From Isoptericola cucumis (GTDB lineage: Bacteria; Actinomycetota; Actinomycetes; Actinomycetales; Cellulomonadaceae): DNA of 64,000 nucleotides. The notes beneath the pieces were generated by a model, which saw nothing but the letters and a program-made list of their open reading frames with translations, was not told the origin of the DNA and ran no database searches. Positions 45,701 through 53,509 of the stretch are shown here, in pieces (positions within the stretch are counted from its first letter, which is position 1; every line of letters begins with the position of its first letter). The DNA is taken from positions 114,574-178,573 of the forward strand of contig NZ_BMDG01000011.1 in NCBI RefSeq assembly GCF_014635665.1, read 5' to 3'. Position numbers and translations under genes: made by a program.

Positions 45701-46894
45701 GACGACCCGCTGCCCACCAAGGGATCGCAGCTCACCGACCGGGTCGAGGCCGAGACGCTCCGCGGCTGGTTCGAGGACTTCCGCACCACGTCGGGCAAGC
45801 CGATCGCGTCGGTGGGCTCGCACGTCGGGGCGTTCCACGCGCAGGTCGGCGACGGCGTCCCGTACGTCGTCAACGGCAACTCCGGCAAGAGCCCGGCCAG
45901 CACGCCCGAGGACGGCGGGTTCACGGGCTGGTCGATGGTCGGGCTGGACCCGTCGGCCGCGGCTGACGCGGGGTCCGGCGACCCGCGCGACTGGTTCTCC
46001 TTCGAGGTCAACGCCCGCGCCGAGGCCGTGGCGGTCTCGGGCCCGGGCGAGCTGGCCGTCGGGACGTCGGGGCAGGTGAGTGCTCTGCTCACCCAGGACG
46101 ACACCCGCGAGGTGCCCGTCGAGTGGCCCGTGTCGTCCCGCTGGGGCGGCGACAAGGTGTTCGTCGGGGACGCCGCGGACGCGCCGTCGGGCACCGTGCT
46201 GGCGCTCGACCCGGCCACGCACGAGGCCACCGCCGTCGCCCCCGGCCGGGCGACGCTGGAGGTCGAGGTGAACGGCGAGGTCGGCACCCTCGAGGTGCTC
46301 GTCCCGGCGGGCGCGCCCGGCGAGGCGCGGATCAGCGACGACAACGGCTGGGACACCGGCCTGCGTGACGGCGACTACCGGGTGCTCGTCGACCTGTGGC
46401 ACGGCGAGAACGCGACCAGCATGAGGCTGTTCGAGAACGGCGCGCTGGTCCACACGGAGGAGCTCACCCACGGCGGCACCGACGCGCAGCGCGTCGCCGT
46501 CCCGGTGACCGGCAAGCGCAACGGCGAGTACGTGTACACGTGCGAGCTGGTCAACGTGGCCGGGGCGACGCCGTGCGCGAACGAGCACACGGTGAAGGTC
46601 ACGGACGCGAACCCCGGCACGCCGGTGCTGTCCCACGACAACTACGACGCCGACGGCGACTTCGCCGTCACGGCGAACAAGTGGTGGGGCACCCAGGCGA
46701 CCGGCTACGTGCTGCTCGAGGACGGCGTCGAGATCGACCGGCAGGAGCTGGTGCCCGGCGCCGGGGGAGAGGCTCAGTCGGCCACGACGGCCGTCACCGG
46801 CCGCGAGCCCGGCACCCACCGGTACGTGGCCGTGCTGACCAACGACGCGGGCGAGACCCGCAGCAAGGAGCTGACGGTGCGCGTGCGGAGGTGA
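42728..46894 (+). CDS. Secreted multidomain phosphodiester glycosidase / metallophosphoesterase
   Basis: 1388 residues from ATG 42728 (GGAGG 8 nt upstream; earlier ATGs lack one). An Arg-rich signal peptide runs to about residue 57. A phosphodiester glycosidase domain (NAGPA/DUF2233-like, about 60-440) has AAVNGDFFDINNSG and LNLDGGGSSTMVAR. Ig-like domains (about 470-640) and a beta-sandwich sugar-binding-like domain (about 660-800) follow. A calcineurin-like metallophosphoesterase spans about 835-1085 (VAVMSDAQF, LVINGDLVDE, LPGNHEVMGG, FFHHPLDDPL, VGSHVGAFHAQ). Two C-terminal Ig/CBM-like repeats (LWHGENATSMRLFENG, KWWGTQATGYVLLEDG) end it. It probably removes sugars linked through phosphodiesters and then the phosphate, from teichoic acid, phosphomannan or similar polymers. 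Confidence 0.85.
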   Translation: MSRAISRAARRAARRAPRRAPGLAPSPARRATVSGVAGLLGLALVVPGTAAVAVPDPDAPVATAEPGVEPTTTVTDDVADLALDDDGAAIVTERTERLIAPGLELTEFARMSADGWLSGEVLVAHLGQEGGPRVGYLGADAVAGNATVSEMAAGSGAVAAVNGDFFDINNSGAALGTGVQDGTLLKSASPGREKSVAIDSSGMGRLAELFLAGSVTVPGPGGTADGEQELTVDGLNVSAVPAAGVAVYDAAWGDFTRARPLGAGEEGIEVQVRLDGPEATTGEVLSVGAPGEGRLPADVRAVVARPGAAADALAALAPGDPVTLTYGLRDDAGEVATAIGGDTGDWLLEDGEVTSDTGGHALVRHPRTAIGFDPTGRTAYLVVVDGRQAHSVGATLPELGRFLGQLGADDALNLDGGGSSTMVARVPGDAGTSVLNRPSDGAERLDANGLGLFTAAGSGQVHAYDVRAEVPTGDAPASDALRVFPGLHRTLAAKGYDEAMAPVDAASGGVPAEWTTTDAAVAGVARSEDGSGVVTGAAPGTATVRAATPTDDGVASGTADVTVLGAPERLSVPEPVVTLPDAEQTASVTVVGHDADGWSAPIEARDVEVTGGQGVATLEPAADGSFTVRALQDDGAASFTLTVGDLSLDIAVAVSLEEVQVADFADAEAWTSAHDRAPGGSVGPAEGHDGTPGLRMTYDFTQSTATRGQYAVVPGGGREIPGQPRAVTMWVHGDEQGAWLRLQVRQGDGVVTNLDGPEVSWEGWRQVEFTVPEGVAYPLTLQRVRALETGATSQYAGELVLSDLRAQVPPDVEVPAVAEVRDPVVVDEDATDDAPLRVAVMSDAQFVARNPGSGAVAGAKKALAEIVADDPDLLVINGDLVDEASPADFDLARQVLDEGLAGADFPWYYLPGNHEVMGGEIENFEAEFGERTHVVDVPAAGGGATRLVMLDSSAGRLGADFEQVRALREALDDAASDDAVSGVVTFFHHPLDDPLPTKGSQLTDRVEAETLRGWFEDFRTTSGKPIASVGSHVGAFHAQVGDGVPYVVNGNSGKSPASTPEDGGFTGWSMVGLDPSAAADAGSGDPRDWFSFEVNARAEAVAVSGPGELAVGTSGQVSALLTQDDTREVPVEWPVSSRWGGDKVFVGDAADAPSGTVLALDPATHEATAVAPGRATLEVEVNGEVGTLEVLVPAGAPGEARISDDNGWDTGLRDGDYRVLVDLWHGENATSMRLFENGALVHTEELTHGGTDAQRVAVPVTGKRNGEYVYTCELVNVAGATPCANEHTVKVTDANPGTPVLSHDNYDADGDFAVTANKWWGTQATGYVLLEDGVEIDRQELVPGAGGEAQSATTAVTGREPGTHRYVAVLTNDAGETRSKELTVRVRR

Positions 46895-46921
46895 CCCGTG
46901 CGTCGATCAGGGCCGCATCGA

Positions 46922-46927
46922 TAGTGT
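46922..46927 (+). promoter_or_regulatory. Leaderless -10 of the lipoprotein gene
   Basis: TAGTGT, 6 nt before ATG 46934. Confidence 0.45.
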
Positions 46928-46933
46928 CGGCGC

Positions 46934-47371
46934 ATGGCGATCGACGGTGCGCTGCAGGACGGTTCGACGACGACCTCACGGCGTCTCTGGGCCGTGGCGC
47001 TCGCGTCCGTGCTGCTCGCCCTCGCAGGGTGCTCGTCGACCGATACCGGGGCGGACTCGCCGGTCCAGTGGGAGGACGACCTGGTCGGCACGTTCGAGGA
47101 CGCTGAAGGTGAGCTCCACGTGACCCTCGAGGAGGGACACGACTTCTCCGCGACGGGAACGCCGGACGGGCTGGTCGGCGACCTCTTCGAGGAGGACGGG
47201 ACCGAGGTCGTCGGTGAGTGGGTGCTGCACGGGCACGGCCGGACGCTCTTCCTGAAGGTCCTGCACCCGGGCACGGGGGAGACGATGCGCGTCGTTCCCG
47301 TCGAGGTGATCTCCGCCGACGAGCTGAGCGTGCGCCAGGACGTCGACGCCGACCTCACCAGGGTGTCGTAG
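46934..47371 (+). CDS. Small lipoprotein of unknown function
   Basis: 145 residues. The signal sequence WAVALASVLLALAGC ends in a lipobox (LAGC, Cys about 33), preceded by RR. The mature part is a short acidic domain with GTFEDAEGELHVTLEEGHDF and EVVGEWVLHGHGRTLFLKVL, a small beta-sheet pattern as in lipocalin-like or COG-type envelope proteins. No family recognised. It lies 39 bp after the phosphodiester glycosidase gene but has its own leaderless promoter. Confidence 0.75.
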   Translation: MAIDGALQDGSTTTSRRLWAVALASVLLALAGCSSTDTGADSPVQWEDDLVGTFEDAEGELHVTLEEGHDFSATGTPDGLVGDLFEEDGTEVVGEWVLHGHGRTLFLKVLHPGTGETMRVVPVEVISADELSVRQDVDADLTRVS

Positions 47372-47395
47372 CGGCAGGCTCGGGCGGCGGTCCGC

Positions 47396-48268
47396 TCAGC
47401 GGGCGAGGGCGGACTCGGCGTCGAGCCGGGCCAGCTTCTCGGGGTTGGCGATCCCGAACAGGCGGGTGATCCTGCCGCCGGAGACGGTGAGGCCGACGGC
47501 GACCACCAGCGTGCCGTCCACCTCGACCAGCACGCCCGGGCCGCCGTTGATCCACGCCGGGGCTGCTGTGACGCCGGCCCGCGACCCGACTCCCCGCACG
47601 AGCGCGTTCGCCAGCCGGTCCGCGCCGACGACGGGCCTGCGGGACGCGCCCCGCACCAGGCCCCCACCGTCGGCCACGGCCACGACGTCGGGCGCGAGCA
47701 CGTCCATCAGGCCCTGCAGGTCGCCCGTCACGACGGCGTCCATGAATCTCCGCACGACCTGCTCCTGCTCGGCGCGGTCCACCTCCGCCCGCGGCCGGCG
47801 CGCGGCCACGTGGCCGCGCGCGCGACGGGCGATCTGCCGCACCGTGGCAGGCGACTTGCCGACGGCGTCCGCGATCTCGTCGTACGGGGTGTCGAAGACC
47901 TCCCGCAGCACGAAGACGGCCCGCTCGGTCGGGCCGAGGGTCTCGAGCACCGTGAGCATGGCGATCGACACGCTCTCCGCGAGCTCGACGTCGTCGGCGA
48001 CGTCGGGGCTGGTCAGCAAGGGTTCGGGCAGCCACTCGCCGACGTAGTCCTCCCGACGCCGGGACACGGTGCGCAGGCGGTTGAGCGCCTGACGCGTGAC
48101 GGCGCGGACCAGGTACGGCCGCGCCTCGCGAACCTGCGACCGGTCGACGGCGGCCCACCGCAGCCAGGTCTCCTGCACGACGTCCTCGGCGTCGGCGGCG
48201 GAGCCGAGCATCTCGTAGGCGACCGTGAACAGCAGGCTGCGGTGGGCGACGAACGCGTCGTCGGTCAT
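47396..48268 (-). CDS. ECF41-type RNA polymerase sigma factor with SnoaL-like C-terminal domain (SigJ-like)
   Basis: 290 residues. Sigma region 2 (FTVAYEMLGSAADAEDVVQE, TWLRWAAVDRS) and region 4 (LGPTERAVFVLREVFDTPYD, SPATVRQIARRARGHVAAR) are followed by a fused SnoaL-like domain (VVRRFMDAVVTGDLQGLMDV to ITRLFGIANPEKLARL, about 170-285). That is the signature of group ECF41, in which the C-terminal domain replaces a separate anti-sigma factor. The partner gene, a carboxymuconolactone-decarboxylase-like protein, lies 4 nt upstream in the same operon, the known ECF41 arrangement. Confidence 0.92.
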   Translation of the reverse strand: MTDDAFVAHRSLLFTVAYEMLGSAADAEDVVQETWLRWAAVDRSQVREARPYLVRAVTRQALNRLRTVSRRREDYVGEWLPEPLLTSPDVADDVELAESVSIAMLTVLETLGPTERAVFVLREVFDTPYDEIADAVGKSPATVRQIARRARGHVAARRPRAEVDRAEQEQVVRRFMDAVVTGDLQGLMDVLAPDVVAVADGGGLVRGASRRPVVGADRLANALVRGVGSRAGVTAAPAWINGGPGVLVEVDGTLVVAVGLTVSGGRITRLFGIANPEKLARLDAESALAR

Positions 48269-48272
48269 GCCC

Positions 48273-48884
48273 TCACCCTGCCACCCGGCCGGCGGCGGCG
48301 ACGTCGGAGCCGGCGGAGTGCGCCGGCAGCGGCGGGAGCCCGCACGACGCGGCGAACTCCTGCGACCGGATGCCGAGCGCCAGGTTCATGCGGGCGGTGG
48401 CGTTCATGAGCCCGACCATGGCCGTGAGCTCGACGAGGGCGGGCGCCCCGAGGTCGTCCAGCACCGCGGCGGACAGCTCGTCGGTGACGGCCGCCGGCTG
48501 CTGGCACATCGCCGCGGCGTACTCCATGACGCGGCGCTCGGTGGCGGTGAACACGTCGGACTCGCGCCAGCGCGGGACCTCACGCGCCCGGGCCTCGTCG
48601 AGGTGGTCGTTGTGCGCCATGAAGTAGTGCAGGTCCAGGCAGAAGCTGCACCCGACCTCGGCTGCGGCGGCCATGCTGGCGAACGTCGTGAGGTCGGCGT
48701 CGAGCCGGTGCCATTTCTTGGACTTCGCGCCGATGCTCATGAGGTCTCGGAAGACTGCCGGGTGGTGCCACAGGATTCCGGCCGACTCCGGCACCTCGCC
48801 GAGCATGCGGCGGCTCATCGTCTTGACCAGTGCCCCGTAGACGCCGGTGATCTCGGCGGCGGGGACGCGGGTGGTGCTCGTCAT
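48273..48884 (-). CDS. Carboxymuconolactone decarboxylase (AhpD-like) family protein
   Basis: 203 residues from ATG 48884, preceded by GGAGGAG. The AhpD-like core contains MAAAAEVGCSFCLDLHYFMA with a Cys (about 82) in a CxxxxH-like context, as in CMD proteins with peroxidase or redox roles. MVGLMNATARMNLALGI closes the helical bundle. Known ECF41 clusters pair the sigma factor with such a protein (COE group), which is often the sigma factor's main target. Here it is promoter-proximal. Confidence 0.88.
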   Translation of the reverse strand: MTSTTRVPAAEITGVYGALVKTMSRRMLGEVPESAGILWHHPAVFRDLMSIGAKSKKWHRLDADLTTFASMAAAAEVGCSFCLDLHYFMAHNDHLDEARAREVPRWRESDVFTATERRVMEYAAAMCQQPAAVTDELSAAVLDDLGAPALVELTAMVGLMNATARMNLALGIRSQEFAASCGLPPLPAHSAGSDVAAAGRVAG

Positions 48885-48918
48885 GTCTCCTCCAGGTCTC
48901 TCGTGCGGTCGACATTGA

Positions 48919-48945
48919 GACACCGCCCGGCGTCGTCGCGTGACA
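48919..48945 (-). promoter_or_regulatory. ECF41-like promoter upstream of the CMD-sigma operon
   Basis: On the minus strand TGTCACG (48945-48939), a 16-nt spacer and TGTC (48922-48919). The pattern reported for ECF41 targets, as I recall it, is TGTCACA, 16 nt, CGTC. This implies autoregulation. Confidence 0.65.
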
Positions 48946-48995
48946 TCCAGGGCGGTCCCGCACGCACCCGCTGGCCGCGGTCGGGCGCGGCGTCG

Positions 48996-49001
48996 TACGC
49001 T
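48996..49001 (+). promoter_or_regulatory. Leaderless -10 of the small membrane protein gene
   Basis: TACGCT, 6 nt before ATG 49008. Confidence 0.4.
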
Positions 49002-49007
49002 CTGGCC

Positions 49008-49232
49008 ATGAGCGAATTCCAGGTCAACCCGCGCGTCAAGGCCGAGTCGACGGCTGCCGTCCTCGGCCGCTTCCTCGGCGCGTCCGTGCTCTTCGTCGCC
49101 GGTCTGGTGCTGTTCGGTTCCGGCGCCTCGGGCGGGAACCCGACCCTGGACCCGTACTTCGTCGTGGGTGGCATCCTCGCCGTCTCGCTGGCCTTCGGCC
49201 TGCCGATGATCGGTGCGCACGAGCGCGGCTGA
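49008..49232 (+). CDS. Small two-helix membrane protein
   Basis: 74 residues, ATG 49008. Two hydrophobic stretches, AVLGRFLGASVLFVAGLVLF and YFVVGGILAVSLAFGLPMI, separated by a short Gly/Asn-rich loop. The long frame upstream is antisense to the CMD gene and not used. No family or function recognised; probably leaderless. Confidence 0.6.
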   Translation: MSEFQVNPRVKAESTAAVLGRFLGASVLFVAGLVLFGSGASGGNPTLDPYFVVGGILAVSLAFGLPMIGAHERG

Positions 49233-49247
49233 CCACCCGCCCGCCGG

Positions 49248-49589
49248 TCAGCGCGGGTCGTCCAGCCGCTCCAGCAGGTCGACGGCGGCGCGGGCGTACT
49301 CGCCGATCCACCGGTCGTAGATCCGCTTGATGGGAACGGGCGCGAGCGCCAGGTGGCGCTCGCGCCCGTTCTTGCGCCCGACGACGAGCTCGGCGCGCTC
49401 CAGCACGCGCAGGTGCTGCAGCACGGTGGTGCGGTCGAGCTCGGGGAAGCGGGCGCACAGCTCGCCCGTGGTGCAGGGCGCCGCCTTGAGGACGTCGAGC
49501 ATCCGGCGTCGCACCGGCGCGGCCAGCGCCTTGAAGACGAGGTCGTCCGCGTCGTCGTCGGCCGGATCCCTGGAGCTCTGCGCATTCAT
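49248..49589 (-). CDS. ArsR-family winged-helix regulator
   Basis: 113 residues. HTH: VFKALAAPVRRRMLDVLKAA, CTTGELCARFPELDRTTVLQ, HLRVLERAELVVGRKNGRER. It belongs to the subgroup commonly paired with an AHSA1/SRPBCC protein, here the divergent neighbour. Its start codon lies inside the shared palindrome and TAGTTT (49601-49596) is exactly 6 nt upstream, so the mRNA is probably leaderless and self-regulated. Confidence 0.9.
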   Translation of the reverse strand: MNAQSSRDPADDDADDLVFKALAAPVRRRMLDVLKAAPCTTGELCARFPELDRTTVLQHLRVLERAELVVGRKNGRERHLALAPVPIKRIYDRWIGEYARAAVDLLERLDDPR

Positions 49590-49612
49590 GTGATAAAACT
49601 ACAACATGAATG
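49583..49612. promoter_or_regulatory. Shared palindrome of the divergent arsR / SRPBCC pair
   Basis: CATTCATGT (49583-49591) and ACATGAATG (49604-49612) form a 9-bp-arm inverted repeat around an AT-rich 12-bp centre. Both start codons lie within the arms, only 16 bp apart. The centre must contain both -10 regions (TAGTTT leftward, TAAAAC rightward). Confidence 0.65.
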
Positions 49613-50082
49613 AGACGCAGCAGCTCACCGAACTGACCTTCACGGTCTCGGGTCGCGTCTCGCGCCCGTGCCGAGAGACGTACGAGGCGATCGCCGACCC
49701 CGACCAGCTCTCCCGCTACTTCACCACCGGCGGCGCCCGGGGCCGGCTCGAGCCCGGGGCCGACGTGTCCTGGGACTTCGCCGACTTCCCGGGCCGTTTC
49801 CCGGTCACCGTCGTGGAGGCGACGCCGCCGCGGCGCATCGTCATCCGGTGGGAGGGCGAGGCCGTCGCGGGCGGCTCGGGGAGCACCACCACGACCTTCG
49901 AGCTCGAGCCGATCGACGACGACACCCGCACGCTCGTGACGATCACGGAGTCGTCGTGGCAGCCCACCGAGGCGGGCGCGAAGAACGCGTTCGGCAACTG
50001 CGAGGGGTGGACCGGCATGCTCGCCGCCCTGAAGGCGTGGCTCGAGCACGGCATCAACCTGCGCGAGGGCTTCTACCGGTAG
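49606..50082 (+). CDS. SRPBCC / AHSA1-like START-domain protein
   Basis: 158 residues. ETYEAIADPDQLSRYFTTGG and EGWTGMLAALKAWLEHG are typical of AHSA1-type START-like proteins with a hydrophobic ligand cavity. The common partnership with ArsR regulators suggests a small-molecule stress or toxin-response pair. Ligand unknown. Soluble; leaderless from ATG 49606. Confidence 0.85.
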   Translation: MNETQQLTELTFTVSGRVSRPCRETYEAIADPDQLSRYFTTGGARGRLEPGADVSWDFADFPGRFPVTVVEATPPRRIVIRWEGEAVAGGSGSTTTTFELEPIDDDTRTLVTITESSWQPTEAGAKNAFGNCEGWTGMLAALKAWLEHGINLREGFYR

Positions 50083-50100
50083 CCCCCGCGCAGGCGGCCG

Positions 50101-50604
50101 TCAGGCGGTGCTGCGCACCTCGGCGACGAAGCGGCCGGCGCGTTCCTGGAGACCCTCGACGCGGCGCTCGACGATCGCGGCGCGGACCGCGGCGTCGTCC
50201 GACCCGGCCTCGGCCAGGGTGGGACGACGGCGGACGTTGCGCGAGCAGCGGAAGTCGCTGCAGACCAGCGTGCCGATGGTGTCGCCCTTGCGGCCGGCGG
50301 CGCCGGCCCGGCGGGCGACGTAGAGCTGGACGTCGCTCGTCTCGACGACGTCCTCGCACCACGCGCACATCACGGCGCGGCGCGGTCCGGTGCGCTCGGT
50401 GGCGCGCAGCAGCATCCCGACGGGGACGTCGTCGATCCACATGACGACGTACGCGGACAGGGGCTGCTTGCGGTCGCGCCAGCCGAGGTACTCGAGGCTG
50501 TCCCAGGGGACCTCGTCGAGGTCGGGGACGATCATGCGCTGCCGCTCGCTGCGGGTGGCGTTCACGAGGCTGTCGCGGAGCTGCTTCTCGGTGAGGGGGT
50601 TCAT
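50101..50604 (-). CDS. FBP-domain (treble-clef zinc finger) protein
   Basis: 167 residues from ATG 50604. The C-terminal half holds a four-Cys treble-clef finger: VMCAWCEDVVETSD and LVCSDFRCSRNVRRRP, the pattern of elongation-factor-G-binding (FBP) proteins. The N-terminus MNPLTEKQLRDSLVNATRSE also fits. These proteins resemble FusB in fold and may act on EF-G at the ribosome; a resistance role is not implied by the sequence alone. Confidence 0.78.
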   Translation of the reverse strand: MNPLTEKQLRDSLVNATRSERQRMIVPDLDEVPWDSLEYLGWRDRKQPLSAYVVMWIDDVPVGMLLRATERTGPRRAVMCAWCEDVVETSDVQLYVARRAGAAGRKGDTIGTLVCSDFRCSRNVRRRPTLAEAGSDDAAVRAAIVERRVEGLQERAGRFVAEVRSTA

Positions 50605-50903
50605 CAGGGTCGGCCTTCGGTGAGCGGGGGGTGTCACCGGCGGGGGCGGCGCGCGATCGCGGCGCGGCGAGGTCCTGCCGGACGACGGTGGGCATGACGA
50701 GGCCCCGCGTCGTCCGGCCTGCCGACCCGATCAGCGTGGAACGGTCAGCGGCGGACGACGTCGGGGCAGGCGGGACTGCCCGAGCAGGCCTGGTGGCCCA
50801 CCCCGCTCCCTGCGACGCCCGGCATCGCTCGCTCCTCGCTCGTGGAAAGTGTGTGGTCCGCTCGCGCCCGACGGGCACGACCGGCCCCTCCAGGGTGGCA
50901 CGG
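50605..50903. other. Gene-free stretch upstream of the FBP gene
   Basis: No gene is supported. It contains one strong inverted repeat, GCCGGACGACG / CGTCGTCCGGC (50677-50687 and 50708-50718, 11-bp arms, 20-nt loop). This could be a terminator or a leader structure of the FBP mRNA. Confidence 0.5.
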
Positions 50904-50947
50904 GCCGTCGCCCGGGTCGACAAGAAATGCGTCACCCGGGCGACGGC
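50904..50947 (-). terminator. Terminator hairpin after metE
   Basis: GCCGTCGCCCGGGT and ACCCGGGCGACGGC are perfect 14-bp arms around a 16-nt loop, 44 nt beyond the metE stop. No T-run follows. Confidence 0.65.
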
Positions 50948-50950
50948 GCC

Positions 50951-50998
50951 GGTCAGAGGGCCGGTCAGAGGTCCGGTCAGACGGTGCCGGTCAGATGG
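50951..50998. repeat. Short tandem repeats at the metE stop codon
   Basis: Four copies of GGTCAGAnG-type units (starts 50951, 50963, 50975, 50989; spacing 12, 12, 14). The last includes the metE TGA. Confidence 0.7.
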
Positions 50999-53462
50999 CG
51001 GCGCGCACCTCGCGGGCGGCGGCGACGAGGTGACGCAGCGCGGGCTCCACCTCGGCGTACCCGCGCGTCTTGAGCCCGCAGTCGGGGTTGACCCACACCA
51101 GCGACGGGTCGATCGACTTCACCGCGAGCCGCAGCAGCTCGGTGACCTCCGCCGTCGACGGCACGCGCGGGGAGTGGATGTCGTAGACGCCCGGCCCGAC
51201 GCCGCGCGAGTACCCGGCGTCGGCGAGCTCCGGCACGATCTCCATGCGCGAGCGCGCGGCCTCGAGCGACGTCACGTCGGCGTCGAGGCCGTCGATGGCG
51301 CCCACGACCTCGCCGAACTCCGAGTAGCACAGGTGCGTGTGCACCTGTGTGGCCGCCGCGGCGCCGGCGGTCGCGAGCCGGAACGACCCCACCGACCAGC
51401 GCAGGTAGTCGTCCTGGTCAGCACGACGCAGGGGCAGCAGCTCGCGCAGCGCGGGCTCGTCGACCTGCACGACGCCGATCCCGGCCGCCTCCAGGTCGGC
51501 GACCTCGTCGCGCAGGGCGAGCGCCACCTGGTTCGCCGTGTCGCCGAGGGGCTGGTCGTCGCGCACGAACGACCAGGCCAGGATCGTCACCGGGCCGGTG
51601 AGCATGCCCTTGACGGGCTTGTCGGTGAGCGACTGGGCGTACTGCGACCACTCGACCGTCATGGCCTCGGGCCGGGAGACGTCTCCCCACAGGATCGGCG
51701 GGCGCACGCAGCGCGAGCCGTACGACTGCACCCAGCCGAGCGCCGTCGTCGCGAACCCGTCGAGCTGCTCGGCGAAGTACTGCACCATGTCGTTGCGCTC
51801 GGGCTCGCCGTGCACGAGCACGTCGAGGCCGAGGTCCTCCTGCAGCCGCACGACGCGCTCCACCTCGGCCCGCATCGCCGTCGTGTAGGCGGCGTCGTCG
51901 AGCTCCCCCTTCGCCCACGCAGCGCGGGCGGTGCGGATGTCGGTGGTCTGCGGGAACGAGCCGATCGTGGTCGTCGGCAGCGCGGGCAGGCCGAGCCGGG
52001 CACGCTGCGCCGCGACGCGCTCGTCGTGCGCGCCGCGCGCGAAGTCGCCGTCGGACAGGCGCGCGAGCCGGTCGCGCACCGCCGGCACGACGACGCCGGT
52101 GGCCGCCCGGCGCGAGGCCGCGGCGGCGGACGACGCGGCGAGGGCTTCGGCGACGGCCTCGCGACCCTCCGCGACGGCGCGCGCCAGCACGGTCACCTCG
52201 CCCACCTTCTGGTCGGCGAACGCCAGCCAGTCGCGCAGGCGCGGGTCCAGGGCGAGCCGGCCCGCGTCGGGCCCGTCGTCGAACGTCTCGTCGTCGACGT
52301 CGTGCGGCACGTGCAGCAGCGACGTCGAGGTGCCGACCGTGACGGCGCCGGCGCCCAGCGGGCGCAGCGACTCGGCGACCTCCAGGCGCGCGGCCAGGTC
52401 GGAGCGCCACACGTTGTGACCGTCGACCACGCCGGCGACCAGCGTCTTCGTGGCCAGGCCGGGGACGGTGCCGCCGGGGCCCGCGCCCGTGGGCACCGCG
52501 CCGCGCACGAGGTCGATCGCGATCGCCTCGACGTCCGTGGCGGCGAGCAGGGCGAGGGCGTCGTCCGGGCCGCCGGCGGGCCGGCCGGGGGCCTGGAGCC
52601 CGCCGAACGGCGTGGCCACGAGGATCGCGGGCCGCTCGGCCTCGGTCTCCGTGTCGCCGTCGGCGTCGTCCTGCGCAGGGTCCGCGGGGACCAGGTCGGT
52701 CGCCAGCGCCCGGTACGCGGTCGCGACCGCCGCGCGCAGGCGCTCGGGGTCGAGGTCGCCGGTGTCCGTCACGAGGACGGGCTCGTCGAGCTGCACCCAG
52801 GGCGCGCCGACGGCCGCCAGCGCGCGCAGCAGCTCGGCGTACGCGGCGACGACGTCGTCGAGCCGGTCGAGCGGGTGGAAGCCCTCGCCCGCGTCGTCGG
52901 CCGCCTTGGACAGCGCGAGGAACGTCACGGGGCCCACGAGCACCGGACGCGTGGTGACGCCGGCTTCCTTGGCCTCGGCGTACTCGCGCACGATGCGGTG
53001 GTCGGCGAACGAGATCGGGGTGCTCTCGCTGATCTCGGGCACCAGGTAGTGGTAGTTGGTGTCGAACCACTTGGTCATCTCGAGCGGCGCGTCCTCGCCC
53101 CGGCCGCGGGCGACGGTGAAGTAGCCCTCCGGCTCGAGAGAGCCGTCGTCGGGGTCGATCAGGTCGGCGAACCGCGCCGGCACGGCGCCGAGCAGCGCGA
53201 CGACGTCGAGCACCTGGTCGTAGTACGAGAACGAGCCGGGCACGGAGCCGTCGTCGGGGTCGAGCCCGAGCGCGGCGAGCCGCCGCACGGTGTCACGGCG
53301 CAGGGTGCCGGCCGCGATCTCGAGGTCGACGGCGTCGGAGCGCCCGGACCAGAAGGACTCGACGGCCTTCTTCAGCTCGCGGCGGCGCCCGATGCGCGGG
53401 TAGCCGAGGATCGTGCCGCCGGGGAACGCCGGGCGGCGGGTCGTGGTGGGGTCGGTGGTCAT
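50991..53462 (-). CDS. metE: Cobalamin-independent methionine synthase
   Basis: 823 residues from ATG 53462 (GAGGA upstream), somewhat longer than the usual 750-770 because of Asp/Glu-rich insertions around residues 255-270. N-terminal [20 protein letters not shown]-terminal catalytic barrel with [37 protein letters not shown], and zinc ligands in [12 protein letters not shown] and [11 protein letters not shown]. It methylates homocysteine using methyl-tetrahydrofolate made by MetF, encoded 47 bp upstream in the same operon under the SAM riboswitch. Confidence 0.96.
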   Translation of the reverse strand: MTTDPTTTRRPAFPGGTILGYPRIGRRRELKKAVESFWSGRSDAVDLEIAAGTLRRDTVRRLAALGLDPDDGSVPGSFSYYDQVLDVVALLGAVPARFADLIDPDDGSLEPEGYFTVARGRGEDAPLEMTKWFDTNYHYLVPEISESTPISFADHRIVREYAEAKEAGVTTRPVLVGPVTFLALSKAADDAGEGFHPLDRLDDVVAAYAELLRALAAVGAPWVQLDEPVLVTDTGDLDPERLRAAVATAYRALATDLVPADPAQDDADGDTETEAERPAILVATPFGGLQAPGRPAGGPDDALALLAATDVEAIAIDLVRGAVPTGAGPGGTVPGLATKTLVAGVVDGHNVWRSDLAARLEVAESLRPLGAGAVTVGTSTSLLHVPHDVDDETFDDGPDAGRLALDPRLRDWLAFADQKVGEVTVLARAVAEGREAVAEALAASSAAAASRRAATGVVVPAVRDRLARLSDGDFARGAHDERVAAQRARLGLPALPTTTIGSFPQTTDIRTARAAWAKGELDDAAYTTAMRAEVERVVRLQEDLGLDVLVHGEPERNDMVQYFAEQLDGFATTALGWVQSYGSRCVRPPILWGDVSRPEAMTVEWSQYAQSLTDKPVKGMLTGPVTILAWSFVRDDQPLGDTANQVALALRDEVADLEAAGIGVVQVDEPALRELLPLRRADQDDYLRWSVGSFRLATAGAAAATQVHTHLCYSEFGEVVGAIDGLDADVTSLEAARSRMEIVPELADAGYSRGVGPGVYDIHSPRVPSTAEVTELLRLAVKSIDPSLVWVNPDCGLKTRGYAEVEPALRHLVAAAREVRAAI

Positions 53463-53509
53463 GAGCAGTCCTCGCTGTCCTGGTCCCGGTCTGACGGTGG
53501 TGGACCGCG

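Noticed and set aside
42803..46819. 1338-codon minus-strand frame opposite the phosphodiester glycosidase gene
   Set aside because: Shadow frame rich in His/Arg/Gly/Val with no domain; the plus strand has a signal peptide and catalytic motifs.
50951..50998. GGTCAGA repeats considered as iterons or an attachment site
   Set aside because: Only four degenerate short copies at a gene end, with no recombinase or replication gene nearby.
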